A DNA stretch of 64,000 bases from Humibacillus sp. DSM 29435 (lineage in GTDB: Bacteria > Actinomycetota > Actinomycetes > Actinomycetales > Dermatophilaceae), in contig NZ_MAST01000010.1 in the NCBI RefSeq assembly GCF_001758225.1, positions 1 through 64,000 on the forward strand, written 5' to 3'. Positions 33,906 through 42,119 of this stretch are shown one piece after another (positions within the stretch are counted from its first letter, which is position 1; the number at the start of each line of letters is the position of its first letter). Below the pieces are notes generated by a model. That model was not told the origin of the DNA, did not search any database, and saw nothing but the letters and a program-made list of their open reading frames with translations. Position numbers and translations under genes: made by a program.

Positions 33906-35267
33906 ATGTCTCGTTCGTCCTTCATGTTCGGAATCGTCTCCGCTGCCGCCTGCGCGGCCGTCGTGGCCGCCGCAGCGGCCGGAACCGCGGGCGCAGCCAA
34001 CGCTGCGCCCGCCCATCAGTCCTCAGGCGCCGCCAGCCCGGCCGCCAGAGGCGGGCCACCCAAGGTCAAGACTCCTTCGCCGCCGTCCAACGCCCGGGCC
34101 AAGGGTGGAGTCGTCTTCGGCTGCCAGTCGGTCACCGCAACGGTGCGCTGCTACGGTCCCGACCAGATTCGTGCGGCCTACGGCACTGACAAGCTGATCA
34201 ACGCCGGCTTCACCGGCAAGGGACGCAAGGTGGTCGTCGTCGACGCCTACCAGAGCCCCACACTGCGAGCCGACCTCTCCTCCTTCAACTCGGTCTGGGG
34301 ACTGCCAACCGCACCGCTGCAGATCGTGGCCCCCGACGGGCTCACCCCGTTCGACCCGAACGACGCCAACATGCAGGGCTGGGCCAGCGAGATCAACCTC
34401 GACGTGCAGTGGGCCCACGCCATGGCCCCGGGCGCCAAGATCGTTCTCGTTCTGGCGAAGTCCAACAACGACAACGACCTCCAGAGTGCGATCAAGTACG
34501 CCGTCGACCACAACCTGGGCGACACGCTGTCGATGAGTTTCGGCGAGGCAGAGTCGTGCTACGGCGTCAACCCAGACGGCACACGCCAACCCGGCACCAC
34601 CCTTGCGGCCCAGCATGCGATCGCGAACCAGGCCCGCCGCCAGGGGATGACCCTCTTCGCCTCGGCCGGTGACTCCGGGTCGACGGAGCCCACCTGCAAC
34701 GGCACCGGCAACCTCATCGCGGCGTCGACCCCCGCGAGCGACCCCTACGTCACCTCGGTCGGCGGCACGCAGCTCTTCGCCAACCCAGTGACGGGTCGCT
34801 ACCAGCGCGAGGTGGTGTGGAACGAGCAGAAGGCCTTCGGCTTCCGTACTACCGGCGGTGGCGGCTTCAGCAACACCTACGGCATGCCGTGGTGGCAGAA
34901 CGGGGTCGGAGACCTGCCCAGCCGTGGAGTGCCCGACGTGTCCTACAACGCCGCCATAAACGGTGGGGTCATCGTCGCGCTCCAGGGCTCGTTCTACATC
35001 TTCGGCGGCACGAGCTCAGGCAGCCCGCAGTGGGCCGGCATCGCCGCCGACATCGCTCAGCTGAACAAGGGGCGGCTGGGTTTGATCAACCCTGCTCTGT
35101 ACCAGATCGCACGAAACACCCCGTCGGCCTTCCACGACATCACCAGGGGCCAGAACGGCGACTTCGGGCTCGGTGGCTTCACCGCCGGCATCGGCTGGGA
35201 CGCCGCGAGCGGCCTGGGGACACCGGTGGTGAACACGCTCGCGCTCTCGCTGGCCGCCGCCCTCTAG
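33906..35267 (+). CDS. secreted S53 (sedolisin) family serine peptidase
   Basis: 453 residues with a signal peptide (about 1-34, ending NAAPA). Catalytic-type residues: Glu162 and Asp166 in WASEINLDVQWAHAMAP, oxyanion Asp256 in SAGDSG, nucleophile Ser370 in FGGTSSGSPQWAG; the calcium site near FHDITRGQNG and GIGWDAASGLG. The mature domain seems to start near residue 83, leaving only a Ser/Pro-rich linker of about 45 residues where sedolisins usually have a prodomain of some 150 or more. ACGGAGG precedes the ATG. Confidence 0.9.
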   Translation: MSRSSFMFGIVSAAACAAVVAAAAAGTAGAANAAPAHQSSGAASPAARGGPPKVKTPSPPSNARAKGGVVFGCQSVTATVRCYGPDQIRAAYGTDKLINAGFTGKGRKVVVVDAYQSPTLRADLSSFNSVWGLPTAPLQIVAPDGLTPFDPNDANMQGWASEINLDVQWAHAMAPGAKIVLVLAKSNNDNDLQSAIKYAVDHNLGDTLSMSFGEAESCYGVNPDGTRQPGTTLAAQHAIANQARRQGMTLFASAGDSGSTEPTCNGTGNLIAASTPASDPYVTSVGGTQLFANPVTGRYQREVVWNEQKAFGFRTTGGGGFSNTYGMPWWQNGVGDLPSRGVPDVSYNAAINGGVIVALQGSFYIFGGTSSGSPQWAGIAADIAQLNKGRLGLINPALYQIARNTPSAFHDITRGQNGDFGLGGFTAGIGWDAASGLGTPVVNTLALSLAAAL

Positions 35268-35355
35268 GGCGGGCGGTTCAGCCGTTCACACGAGAGGAGC
35301 AAATAGACGAGCGGGTGGGCTGGGGAAACCCTGGTCCGTCCGTTCGTCCATCCAA

Positions 35356-36822
35356 CTAGCGGGCCGAGGCCAGACCGAGCAGCGCGGCGAGGCCGAGGGC
35401 ACTGCGTGGGTCGTAGCTCGAGGTCCAGAGCCCCCCGTGAGCAGCCTCGTGAGCCTCGTCCTGCCACGGCTGCGGCTGGGCAGGCGAACCGGTGCGCAGG
35501 TCGTGCACGAGCAGCGCAGCCATCAGGGTGTTGGCCGTTCCCGGCTCGAACACCTCGATGCCGAACCGGTGCGCCCCGGCGTAGGCGGCCGCGAGCACCC
35601 GGTTCTTCAGCACCGACCGGGTGCGGGTGGGCGGCGCCACGTTGAGCGAGACCACACCGCCCTCCTCTCGATAGGTCGTGGCGCGCCACCGTTGAAGTCG
35701 TTTGGCCAGCAGATAGTTCGGCCCCTGCTGCAACACCACGCTGTCGTTGATGCCGGGGTTCTGGCCGGGCACGTAGTTGCGGCGAAGCAGCCGGCCCCCG
35801 CTGATGGTGCGCAACGGCACCCGCAGCACCTTGGATGTGCGCCGCGCGGCGTAGTTCGCCACCGAGCGGTCGACGGCCGTGCCGGGCACGGCGAAGACGT
35901 CGGTCGGGGTGGCGAGAAAGGCGAGCGCGACCTCGCCTCGCCCCTTCTGCTCGACCACGCGACGGGTGAGCGCGTCGACCGCCATCGACACACGGACGTT
36001 GGTCTCACCGTCGGCGTATACGTAGTTGCCGATCACGACTGGGCCGTCGACCTGCGACACCCACCGGGTCACCGACCCGAGGTCGTGCACGAGGTCACCT
36101 CCCGAGCGGGCGGTGACCGGGTCGTCCCCTGGCCTGACCGGCACGGTGATCGACCCGGCCAGCTTTCGGGTGTCGCCGACCAGTCTGTCCCACAGTTCTT
36201 TTCGCGGGAGGTCGACGGCCGCCACGTCAGCCCCCCACCGCAGCAGCGACCGAAGGGGGCCCATCTCGGCGGCCGCGCCGAGCACGACCACCGTGCGATC
36301 GCGGAGGTCGAGCCAGTCGGGGTTGTCGATGACGAGATTCACCGCCGCGGCACAGCTCGGCTCGATCATGCCGGTCTCGACCCAGACGTCGAGACGACGT
36401 CGGAGACGGTCACCCGAGAGGCGCTCACCGGCATCCGGGATGGAGAGAGTGCGGTCGGGGACACCTTCACCCGTGAAGGTGTGCGAACCGAGCGCGTCGC
36501 CCTCCGGCGCAAAAGCCGACATCAGCGGCTGGTCGCCCTCGGTGCCTTCCGGGCCCATCCACCGCATCCGCTCGTGCAGCGACGTGAGGCCGTCGCGGGC
36601 AATCGTGCGAGCGGCCGCCGGCGAGACCAGGCCCGCCTCGACGAGCCGGCGAAAGTGCGGCAGGTAGCCCTGCCTCCAGTTCGTCTCACGCTCGGCCGAT
36701 GCTGCACCCACGGGGTCGACCGCGCGCAGGGCATCGGCCACCACGGCGCGGCCGGTCGCCGTGGTGCTCCGCCGTTGGCTGCTGGCTTCGAGGGGAAAGA
36801 CCACTCCGGTGGGGTCGCTCAT
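35356..36822 (-). CDS. conserved-type protein of unknown function with a Rossmann-like segment
   Basis: 488 residues. A central stretch, DLRDRTVVVLGAAAEMGPLRSLLRWGADVAAVDLPR (about residues 178-213), looks like a dinucleotide- or SAM-binding beta-alpha-beta unit. N- and C-terminal parts are mixed alpha/beta without signal peptide or clear membrane helices; GQNPGINDSVVLQQGPNYLLAKRLQRW is a distinctive C-terminal motif region. I do not recognise an assigned family and give no function. The ATG at 36822 is supported by length and composition. Confidence 0.7.
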   Translation of the reverse strand: MSDPTGVVFPLEASSQRRSTTATGRAVVADALRAVDPVGAASAERETNWRQGYLPHFRRLVEAGLVSPAAARTIARDGLTSLHERMRWMGPEGTEGDQPLMSAFAPEGDALGSHTFTGEGVPDRTLSIPDAGERLSGDRLRRRLDVWVETGMIEPSCAAAVNLVIDNPDWLDLRDRTVVVLGAAAEMGPLRSLLRWGADVAAVDLPRKELWDRLVGDTRKLAGSITVPVRPGDDPVTARSGGDLVHDLGSVTRWVSQVDGPVVIGNYVYADGETNVRVSMAVDALTRRVVEQKGRGEVALAFLATPTDVFAVPGTAVDRSVANYAARRTSKVLRVPLRTISGGRLLRRNYVPGQNPGINDSVVLQQGPNYLLAKRLQRWRATTYREEGGVVSLNVAPPTRTRSVLKNRVLAAAYAGAHRFGIEVFEPGTANTLMAALLVHDLRTGSPAQPQPWQDEAHEAAHGGLWTSSYDPRSALGLAALLGLASAR

Positions 36823-36866
36823 GCCCCCATCCTGCCCGGTCACCCTTCGACCACCTCGCGTGAGTG

Positions 36867-37331
36867 TCACGCCGGGGCTTTGCGCGCTCCCACCTTGCTG
36901 ATCACCCGGTAGGTGGTGCGTGCGACTGCGAGGTTGCCGGCCCGGTCGCGCACCATGCAGGTCACGGTGTGCACCCCGAGGCGGTCGACGCCGGGGAGCC
37001 GACCGGTCTGGCACGCCTCGCCGGCCACCCCCGAGCCGTCGTCGGCGCCGTGCGCGATCAGCACGACGCGAGCGCCCTGCACCACGACCGCGGGTCGCGC
37101 CTCCGGATGCAGCGTGGGCTGGGTCCGGTCGTCCGGGTACGCCGAAGGGCTCGACCATGCTGATCCACCGGCTGTCAGGTCCGCCAGGTCGGTGAGCCGT
37201 CCGACCTCGGTGCGGGGAGACTGTGGTGAGGGCGTCGTCAACCCCAGGGCGAGCCATCCGGCCGCAGCGAGGGCCAGGGTGGCGGCGCTTCCGGTCACCA
37301 ACCCCCCGCTGCCCTCAGCCCTTGCCGACAC
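36867..37331 (-). CDS. small exported protein with a C-terminal HYR-like beta domain
   Basis: 154 residues from GTG 37331, which follows GGGGAGG at 8 bp. A hydrophobic segment (LVTGSAATLALAAAGWLALGL, about 10-30) acts as signal or anchor. The outer domain ends GVHTVTCMVRDRAGNLAVARTTYRV, a pattern seen in HYR/Ig-like adhesion domains, and has a cysteine pair (EAC, VTC) suited to a disulfide. Role unknown. Confidence 0.6.
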   Translation of the reverse strand: MSARAEGSGGLVTGSAATLALAAAGWLALGLTTPSPQSPRTEVGRLTDLADLTAGGSAWSSPSAYPDDRTQPTLHPEARPAVVVQGARVVLIAHGADDGSGVAGEACQTGRLPGVDRLGVHTVTCMVRDRAGNLAVARTTYRVISKVGARKAPA

Positions 37332-37411
37332 GTGCGACACCTCCCCACGATCTCGTCGCTCAGAGGTCAGAGGTCGGGCCCGACTCGCCTGATACCCGTC
37401 GGGCGTTCCGG

Positions 37412-37837
37412 TCATCTCGGTCGAGAAGTGCCGGTCGGGTAGGGCCGATCCCTAGCGGTGTCTCCCCCCCCATGTCGATGCTCCCCTGCCGCGCAGGCGA
37501 TACAGGTGGATGCCGTCGGGCGAGCCTCCAGCCGGCCGCTGGGGATATCTGTGCCGCAGACCTCGCACCGTCCGTAGTCGCCGGCCGCGATGCGCTCACT
37601 CGCCCGGTCGATGTCGACCAGATGAGCCTCGGCCTGGGCCACGAGGGCCGCGAGCTGCGACCGCTCGTAGGCGATGGTCGAGCCCTCGGGGTCGTGCTCG
37701 TCATCGGCGTTGGAGCCCTCGGACGCGGCCACCACGCCGGCGAAGCCGCTCTGCAGCGCCGCCAGACGGGATGCGGTCGCCGCCCGGTCGGCGGCCAGCC
37801 GAGCCCGCGCCCGATCTATCGCTGAGGGAGTGGCCAT
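37412..37837 (-). CDS. DksA/TraR C4 zinc-finger protein
   Basis: 141 residues. A coiled-coil-type helical N terminus precedes the zinc finger with cysteines 91, 94, 112 and 115 in YGRCEVCG...STCIAC. This is the DksA/TraR layout; actinobacterial members often act on RNA polymerase through the secondary channel, sometimes in stress. ATG 37837 is chosen by similarity. Confidence 0.88.
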   Translation of the reverse strand: MATPSAIDRARARLAADRAATASRLAALQSGFAGVVAASEGSNADDEHDPEGSTIAYERSQLAALVAQAEAHLVDIDRASERIAAGDYGRCEVCGTDIPSGRLEARPTASTCIACAAGEHRHGGGDTARDRPYPTGTSRPR

Positions 37838-37865
37838 CGAGCCATTGTCCTCGCAGCGGCCGGCG

Positions 37866-37931
37866 AACACACCGTGTAATCCTCAACCCACCGGGTAGCT
37901 ACCCGGTGGGTTGAGGATTACTCGGTGTGTT
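37866..37931. repeat. 66-bp near-perfect palindrome of the AACACACCGAGTA family
   Basis: 33-bp arms meet at AG|CT with a single mismatched pair (AACACACCGTGTAATCC on the left against AACACACCGAGTAATCC read from the right). It lies just after the stop of the flavohemoprotein gene (ends 37939 on the minus strand) and before the DksA-like gene. It can act as terminator. A related element with the same terminal AACACACCGAGTA occurs at 63901-63966. Confidence 0.85.
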
Positions 37932-37938
37932 GCGGGGG

Positions 37939-39243
37939 TCAGGCCGGGGGTTCGCCCTGCGAGGCCCACAGGTCGGGGCCGAACACCTCGTACCGGATGT
38001 GCTCTGCCGGCACCCCCCGCTCGAGCAACGTCGTGCGCACGTGCCGCATGAACGGCAGCGGGCCGCAGGTGAACACCTGCAGGTCAGCCGGCAGGTCGAT
38101 GGTGCGGAGGTCCATGTAGCCCGAGGCCGACCGCGTGTCGTCAGGCTCGACGTGCTCGTACCACGCGTAGGTCGTGAAGCTGTCGATCGCGCGGCCGACG
38201 TGCAGCACGGTGTCACGCAGGGCGTGGTCGCGCGCCGTGCGGTCGGCGTGCGCGACGATCACCGGCCGCTGTGGTTGGGTGCGGGCGATGTGCTCGACGA
38301 TCGGCAGCACCGTGGTGATCCCGGCACCCGCGCTGGCGAGCAGCAGCGGGCCGGCGGCATCCGACACGACGAAGTCGCCGCAGGGTGAGCTGACGTCGAG
38401 CCGGTCACCCACCCGCACCCCCTCGTGCAGGTGCGTCGAGACCCGGCCGTCCGGCGCGCCGTCGACACCGCGTGCCCGGTTCACCGTGATCTGCAGGCGG
38501 GTTCCCGAAGCGGTCGACGAGACGGTGTACTGGCGCGGCTGACGTTCACCGTCGGGCAGGTCGACGAAGACCGAGACGTACTGCCCCGGTTCGGTCGTGG
38601 GCAGCGGCAGGCCGTCGGCGGGTTCGAGCACGAGCGAGATGATGTCGTGGGCCTCGTCGATACGTCGAACGACGACGTAGGGGCGCAGTGCGTCGTCGGC
38701 CCGGATGCCGGCCTGCTGGTAGAGGCGGGCCTCCTCGGCGCCGAGCTGCATCGCGAAGAGCCAGTACACCTCGCCCCAGGCGTCGGCCACCTCGGGCGTG
38801 ACCGCATCGCCGAGCACCTCGGCGACGGCCCCGAGCAGGTGGTGCCCCACGATGGTGTACTGCTCGGGCCGGATGCCGAGTGACACGTGCTTGTGCGCGA
38901 TGCGCCGCATGACGTGCTCGAACGAGGGCGCGTCGGGGTCGATCAGCGCAACGGCATACGCGACGACGGATGCCGCGAGCGCCCGGCTCTGCTCGCCGGT
39001 GGCCTGGTTGCCCTGGTTGAAGATGCGCAGCAGCTCGGGGTGGGAGGCGAACATGCTCGGGTAGAACAGAGCTGTGATCTCCTCCGCGTGCGCGGCCACC
39101 GCGGGAGCCGTGGCCGCCACGACGGCTGCGGACTCGGCGGACAGCAGCCCCGGTTTCGGGGCTGCGGCGGGGCGAGGGGTTTCGCTACCGGTGGGGGTCG
39201 GTGCGGCGGGTTGGGTCTGGACGGCAGTGGGAACGGCGTTCAT
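37939..39243 (-). CDS. hmp: flavohemoprotein (nitric oxide dioxygenase)
   Basis: 434 residues. After an Ala/Pro-rich N-terminal extension of about 30 residues comes the globin domain with HKHVSLGIRPEQYTIVGHHLLGA (proximal His), then the FAD-binding domain (RQYTVSS) and the NAD-binding domain (LLLASAGAGITTVLPIVEHI, FTCGPLPFM, EVFGP). It converts NO to nitrate with O2 and NADH. Downstream of the nitrite reductase, it would detoxify NO leaking from that enzyme. A palindrome at 39308-39323 is a likely control site. Confidence 0.93.
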   Translation of the reverse strand: MNAVPTAVQTQPAAPTPTGSETPRPAAAPKPGLLSAESAAVVAATAPAVAAHAEEITALFYPSMFASHPELLRIFNQGNQATGEQSRALAASVVAYAVALIDPDAPSFEHVMRRIAHKHVSLGIRPEQYTIVGHHLLGAVAEVLGDAVTPEVADAWGEVYWLFAMQLGAEEARLYQQAGIRADDALRPYVVVRRIDEAHDIISLVLEPADGLPLPTTEPGQYVSVFVDLPDGERQPRQYTVSSTASGTRLQITVNRARGVDGAPDGRVSTHLHEGVRVGDRLDVSSPCGDFVVSDAAGPLLLASAGAGITTVLPIVEHIARTQPQRPVIVAHADRTARDHALRDTVLHVGRAIDSFTTYAWYEHVEPDDTRSASGYMDLRTIDLPADLQVFTCGPLPFMRHVRTTLLERGVPAEHIRYEVFGPDLWASQGEPPA

Positions 39244-39307
39244 CGGCAGTCTGGCCTCTCGGGCGGCAAAGGGGGCGAGTCGAAACGGCGACTCTTTGTC
39301 CAATTTA

Positions 39308-39323
39308 CACGGATATTTCCGTG
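39308..39323. promoter_or_regulatory. palindrome upstream of hmp, possible NO-responsive operator
   Basis: CACGGATATTTCCGTG: 6-bp arms with TATT between, 65 bp before the hmp start. AT-centred palindromes of this size upstream of hmp genes are typical NsrR-type sites. The binding protein is not shown; NsrR itself is not in the window. Confidence 0.5.
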
Positions 39324-39368
39324 ACTACCAATTCATCCCGATCAGATACGGATCGACGAACGCCCTGG

Positions 39369-42119
39369 TCAGGGGCTGACGGCCAGCACGCCGTGCGCGC
39401 CGCGCTCGGCGTCGACCATGAGGTGCGAGATGAAGGGGTAGTGCCCGGCCTCGGGGAGGGCGAGCTCGACGAACCCGCCTTGAGCGGGAGCGAGCGACAG
39501 CGCCTGGCTGCCGCCTTGACCCTCCTGCCCCATTCGCAACCGGTAGGCCCCCTCGGCGTAGACGGTGTCGAACTGGCCGCCGACGACGTGGAAGGAGGTG
39601 GGCCGGTTCGGGCCGACGTCGAGCACCCAGATGCGCACGCGCTCGCCGACCCGCGCGGTCAGGGGCTGATGGTCGTACTGGTTCGCGTACCCGTTGAACA
39701 CCACGGCATCGGGGCGCTCCGCGTTGACCTTGTCGACATCGACCGGGCCGCCGTCGGCGCCGAGGTAGAGCTCCGACTGAACGAGCAGGTACTCGTGGGC
39801 GACGGGGGCGAGGGCGGGCGGGTCGATGATGACTGCCCCGAAGAGCCCGTTCGCGATGTGCGCCGACATCGGCATGCTCGAGCAGTGGTACATCCAGATG
39901 CCGGCCCGGGCCGCCGTGAAGGTGTAGACGAGGGAACCGCCCGGCGGGATGGTGCGCATCGGGCCGTCGGGCGCCAGGGCCCCTGCGTGGAAGTCGATCG
40001 AGTGCCCCATCGTGGCCCGGTTGACGAGGGTGATCTCGAAGACGTCACCCACCTTGCCGCGCAACGTCGGACCGGGCACCGAGCCGTTGTAGGTCCAGAG
40101 GGTCTGCACCACCCCCGGGGCCACCTCACGAACCACCTCGCTGATGGTGAACGTCTGCCGGTGGATGCGCTTCGAGCTCGCGGCCGGCAGCCGCGCCGGG
40201 TGGGCCGCGAACCCGGCACCCGGCATCCGGCTGAAGTCGAGCCGGGCTGGGGCGCCGGCGGTTTCGGGCGTGACGCCGTCGGGCTGGGCGCCGGCGTGCG
40301 ATCCCATGGCGGGCGCCGCATCGGCCGCTGCGTGGCCGGCCTCGTTGCCGGCCGGCGCGCCCACGGCCACGACCTCGAACACCATTCCCATCTGCCGGTG
40401 CCCGACGACCGAGCACCACCCCTGCAGGTCGCGCCCCACCACCCCGACGTCGAGCGACGCCCGTGCCCCCGGGTCGAGCCGGCCGCTGTCGGCTCCGGTG
40501 TCGAGCACGAGGTCGTGCACCGTTTCGGGGTCGGCGTTGTGCAGCATGATGACGAGGCGGTTGCCGGCCGGCACCTCGACCCGAGCCGGGGTGAAGCGCA
40601 TGTTGTCGGCCGTCACCGCCACCGTGGTGGTCTGCCCGGTGGGCGCCACCCCGGCCGAGGCGGCAGTGGTGCCGGCCCGTCCGACGGCGGACGGGTCGAA
40701 GGAGACTCCGGCCGCCACGGCCACGAGCACCAGCGCGAGGCCGGCCACCGCGAGCCCGCTGCCCTGCTTGCGGGCCTGCTGCGCCGCTTCGGCGCTCGGC
40801 CGCGAGCCGCGTGGCGTCGGGCCGGGCGAAGGCCGCGTGATCGACCCCGGCCCGGAGCCTGGCTTGCCGGATGCCGCTGCCTTCGCCCGCCGGGAGGCCT
40901 TCGCAGCGAGTGCCATCAACGGTAGAAAGGCGGCGAAGCCCGCAACCACGAGCAGTCCGGCGAGAGACTTCACCGCAGGAGGCACGGGCAGCACGGCCAC
41001 GAGCAGGCCGAGGTTGACCACCGTCAGCCGCAGCGGGGCGCCTCGTTCGAGCACCGCGGTGGCAGCTCGCACGGCCGACGGCCCGCCCCGCAGCACGACC
41101 GGCATCAGGTAGGACATGGCTCCGTACAGCACCTGGGCCGCGAAGCCGACGGCGAGCGCCGGGGTCACGAGGGTGAGTCGGTCGTGGGCCTGCTGCCAGG
41201 TCGGCGCGGTGGCGATCGCGCCGGTCAGCAGGGCGAGCGTGACCACGAGCCAGGTCAGCCCGGCCAGCACCGACCAGGTGGCGAACGATGACGGGGGTTT
41301 GGCGCGGGCGCACTGAACGAAGGGCACGGCCAGCACCCCGACCCCACCGAGGTAGAGCGCGAGGCCGGCCGCCGCTCCGAGCAACGAGCCGGCCAGGGTC
41401 GTGGCCACCACCACCACGACCGCCGCGGCCAGCACCGGCAGAGCCGTGGTGGCCGCCCGCTCGGCGCCGGGCACGACCCGGGTGCGCAGCATCGTCGGCC
41501 ACAGCGTGACGAGGGTGCCGAGAACGGTGAGACCGAGCCAGCCGAGCACGTTGACGGCGACGTGCGCCAGCACGAGGCGCTCGTCGCCGCTGCTGCCGTC
41601 GCCGGCGGTGACGACGGTGCCGAGCGAGGCCCCCACGGGCAGCAGCGCAGCCGCCACGACGTAGTAGTGCACCGTCATCGCGAACCGGGCCTTGAGGGCC
41701 CGACGCAGCTGAACGAGAAGTACCGTGCCGTGCCAGAGCGCGGCCGCAGCGATGGCGGTGGCGCCCACCGCGGTGATCACCCACTGGGCGATGAGCACCC
41801 CCACGACGACCACGACGGCGCCGCCGTTGAGCAGGGCCAGCCTGCTCGACTGCCGTCGTCGGTCGCCGGGCCGGGCCGGGAGGTGCAGCAGGGCGTCGGA
41901 GAAGTATCGGCTCCACACCAGGATCGAGTGGCTGACGGCGCCGAGCAGCAGCAGGTGGATCAGCAACCACCTCGGTGCGGGCAGGCTCGCGTGCAGCACC
42001 GCCGCCGCCAGTGCAGCCAGCAGCCAGACCACCGTCGGGAGGTCGCGCAGCGGCCAGAAGCCGCCCTTGGCGGCAGCGGGTTCACCAGTGGCCGGTCGAC
42101 GGCCCAGCTCGGGGGTCAC
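39369..42119 (-). CDS. nirK: membrane/cupredoxin/copper nitrite reductase fusion protein
   Basis: 916 residues in three parts. Residues about 25-410 hold some ten membrane helices. About 495-585 is a cupredoxin with type 1 copper ligands H535, C569, H574 and M577 or M579. About 640-916 is a two-domain nitrite reductase: GHSIDFH (H706, D709, H711), YHC (H745, C746), H754, H844 and H899 give the type 2 copper and most of the type 1 site. In known enzymes the axial type 1 ligand is Met five residues after the second His; here that position is Leu759. Expected reaction: nitrite to NO, outside the membrane, with electrons entering via the extra cupredoxin. Overlaps the NnrS-like gene by 4 bp. Confidence 0.88.
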   Translation of the reverse strand: MTPELGRRPATGEPAAAKGGFWPLRDLPTVVWLLAALAAAVLHASLPAPRWLLIHLLLLGAVSHSILVWSRYFSDALLHLPARPGDRRRQSSRLALLNGGAVVVVVGVLIAQWVITAVGATAIAAAALWHGTVLLVQLRRALKARFAMTVHYYVVAAALLPVGASLGTVVTAGDGSSGDERLVLAHVAVNVLGWLGLTVLGTLVTLWPTMLRTRVVPGAERAATTALPVLAAAVVVVVATTLAGSLLGAAAGLALYLGGVGVLAVPFVQCARAKPPSSFATWSVLAGLTWLVVTLALLTGAIATAPTWQQAHDRLTLVTPALAVGFAAQVLYGAMSYLMPVVLRGGPSAVRAATAVLERGAPLRLTVVNLGLLVAVLPVPPAVKSLAGLLVVAGFAAFLPLMALAAKASRRAKAAASGKPGSGPGSITRPSPGPTPRGSRPSAEAAQQARKQGSGLAVAGLALVLVAVAAGVSFDPSAVGRAGTTAASAGVAPTGQTTTVAVTADNMRFTPARVEVPAGNRLVIMLHNADPETVHDLVLDTGADSGRLDPGARASLDVGVVGRDLQGWCSVVGHRQMGMVFEVVAVGAPAGNEAGHAAADAAPAMGSHAGAQPDGVTPETAGAPARLDFSRMPGAGFAAHPARLPAASSKRIHRQTFTISEVVREVAPGVVQTLWTYNGSVPGPTLRGKVGDVFEITLVNRATMGHSIDFHAGALAPDGPMRTIPPGGSLVYTFTAARAGIWMYHCSSMPMSAHIANGLFGAVIIDPPALAPVAHEYLLVQSELYLGADGGPVDVDKVNAERPDAVVFNGYANQYDHQPLTARVGERVRIWVLDVGPNRPTSFHVVGGQFDTVYAEGAYRLRMGQEGQGGSQALSLAPAQGGFVELALPEAGHYPFISHLMVDAERGAHGVLAVSP

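Noticed and set aside
35356-37257. 633-residue version of the unknown protein
   Set aside because: The extra N-terminal part is low-complexity shadow sequence overlapping the small exported protein gene at 36867-37331; ATG 36822 is the sensible start.
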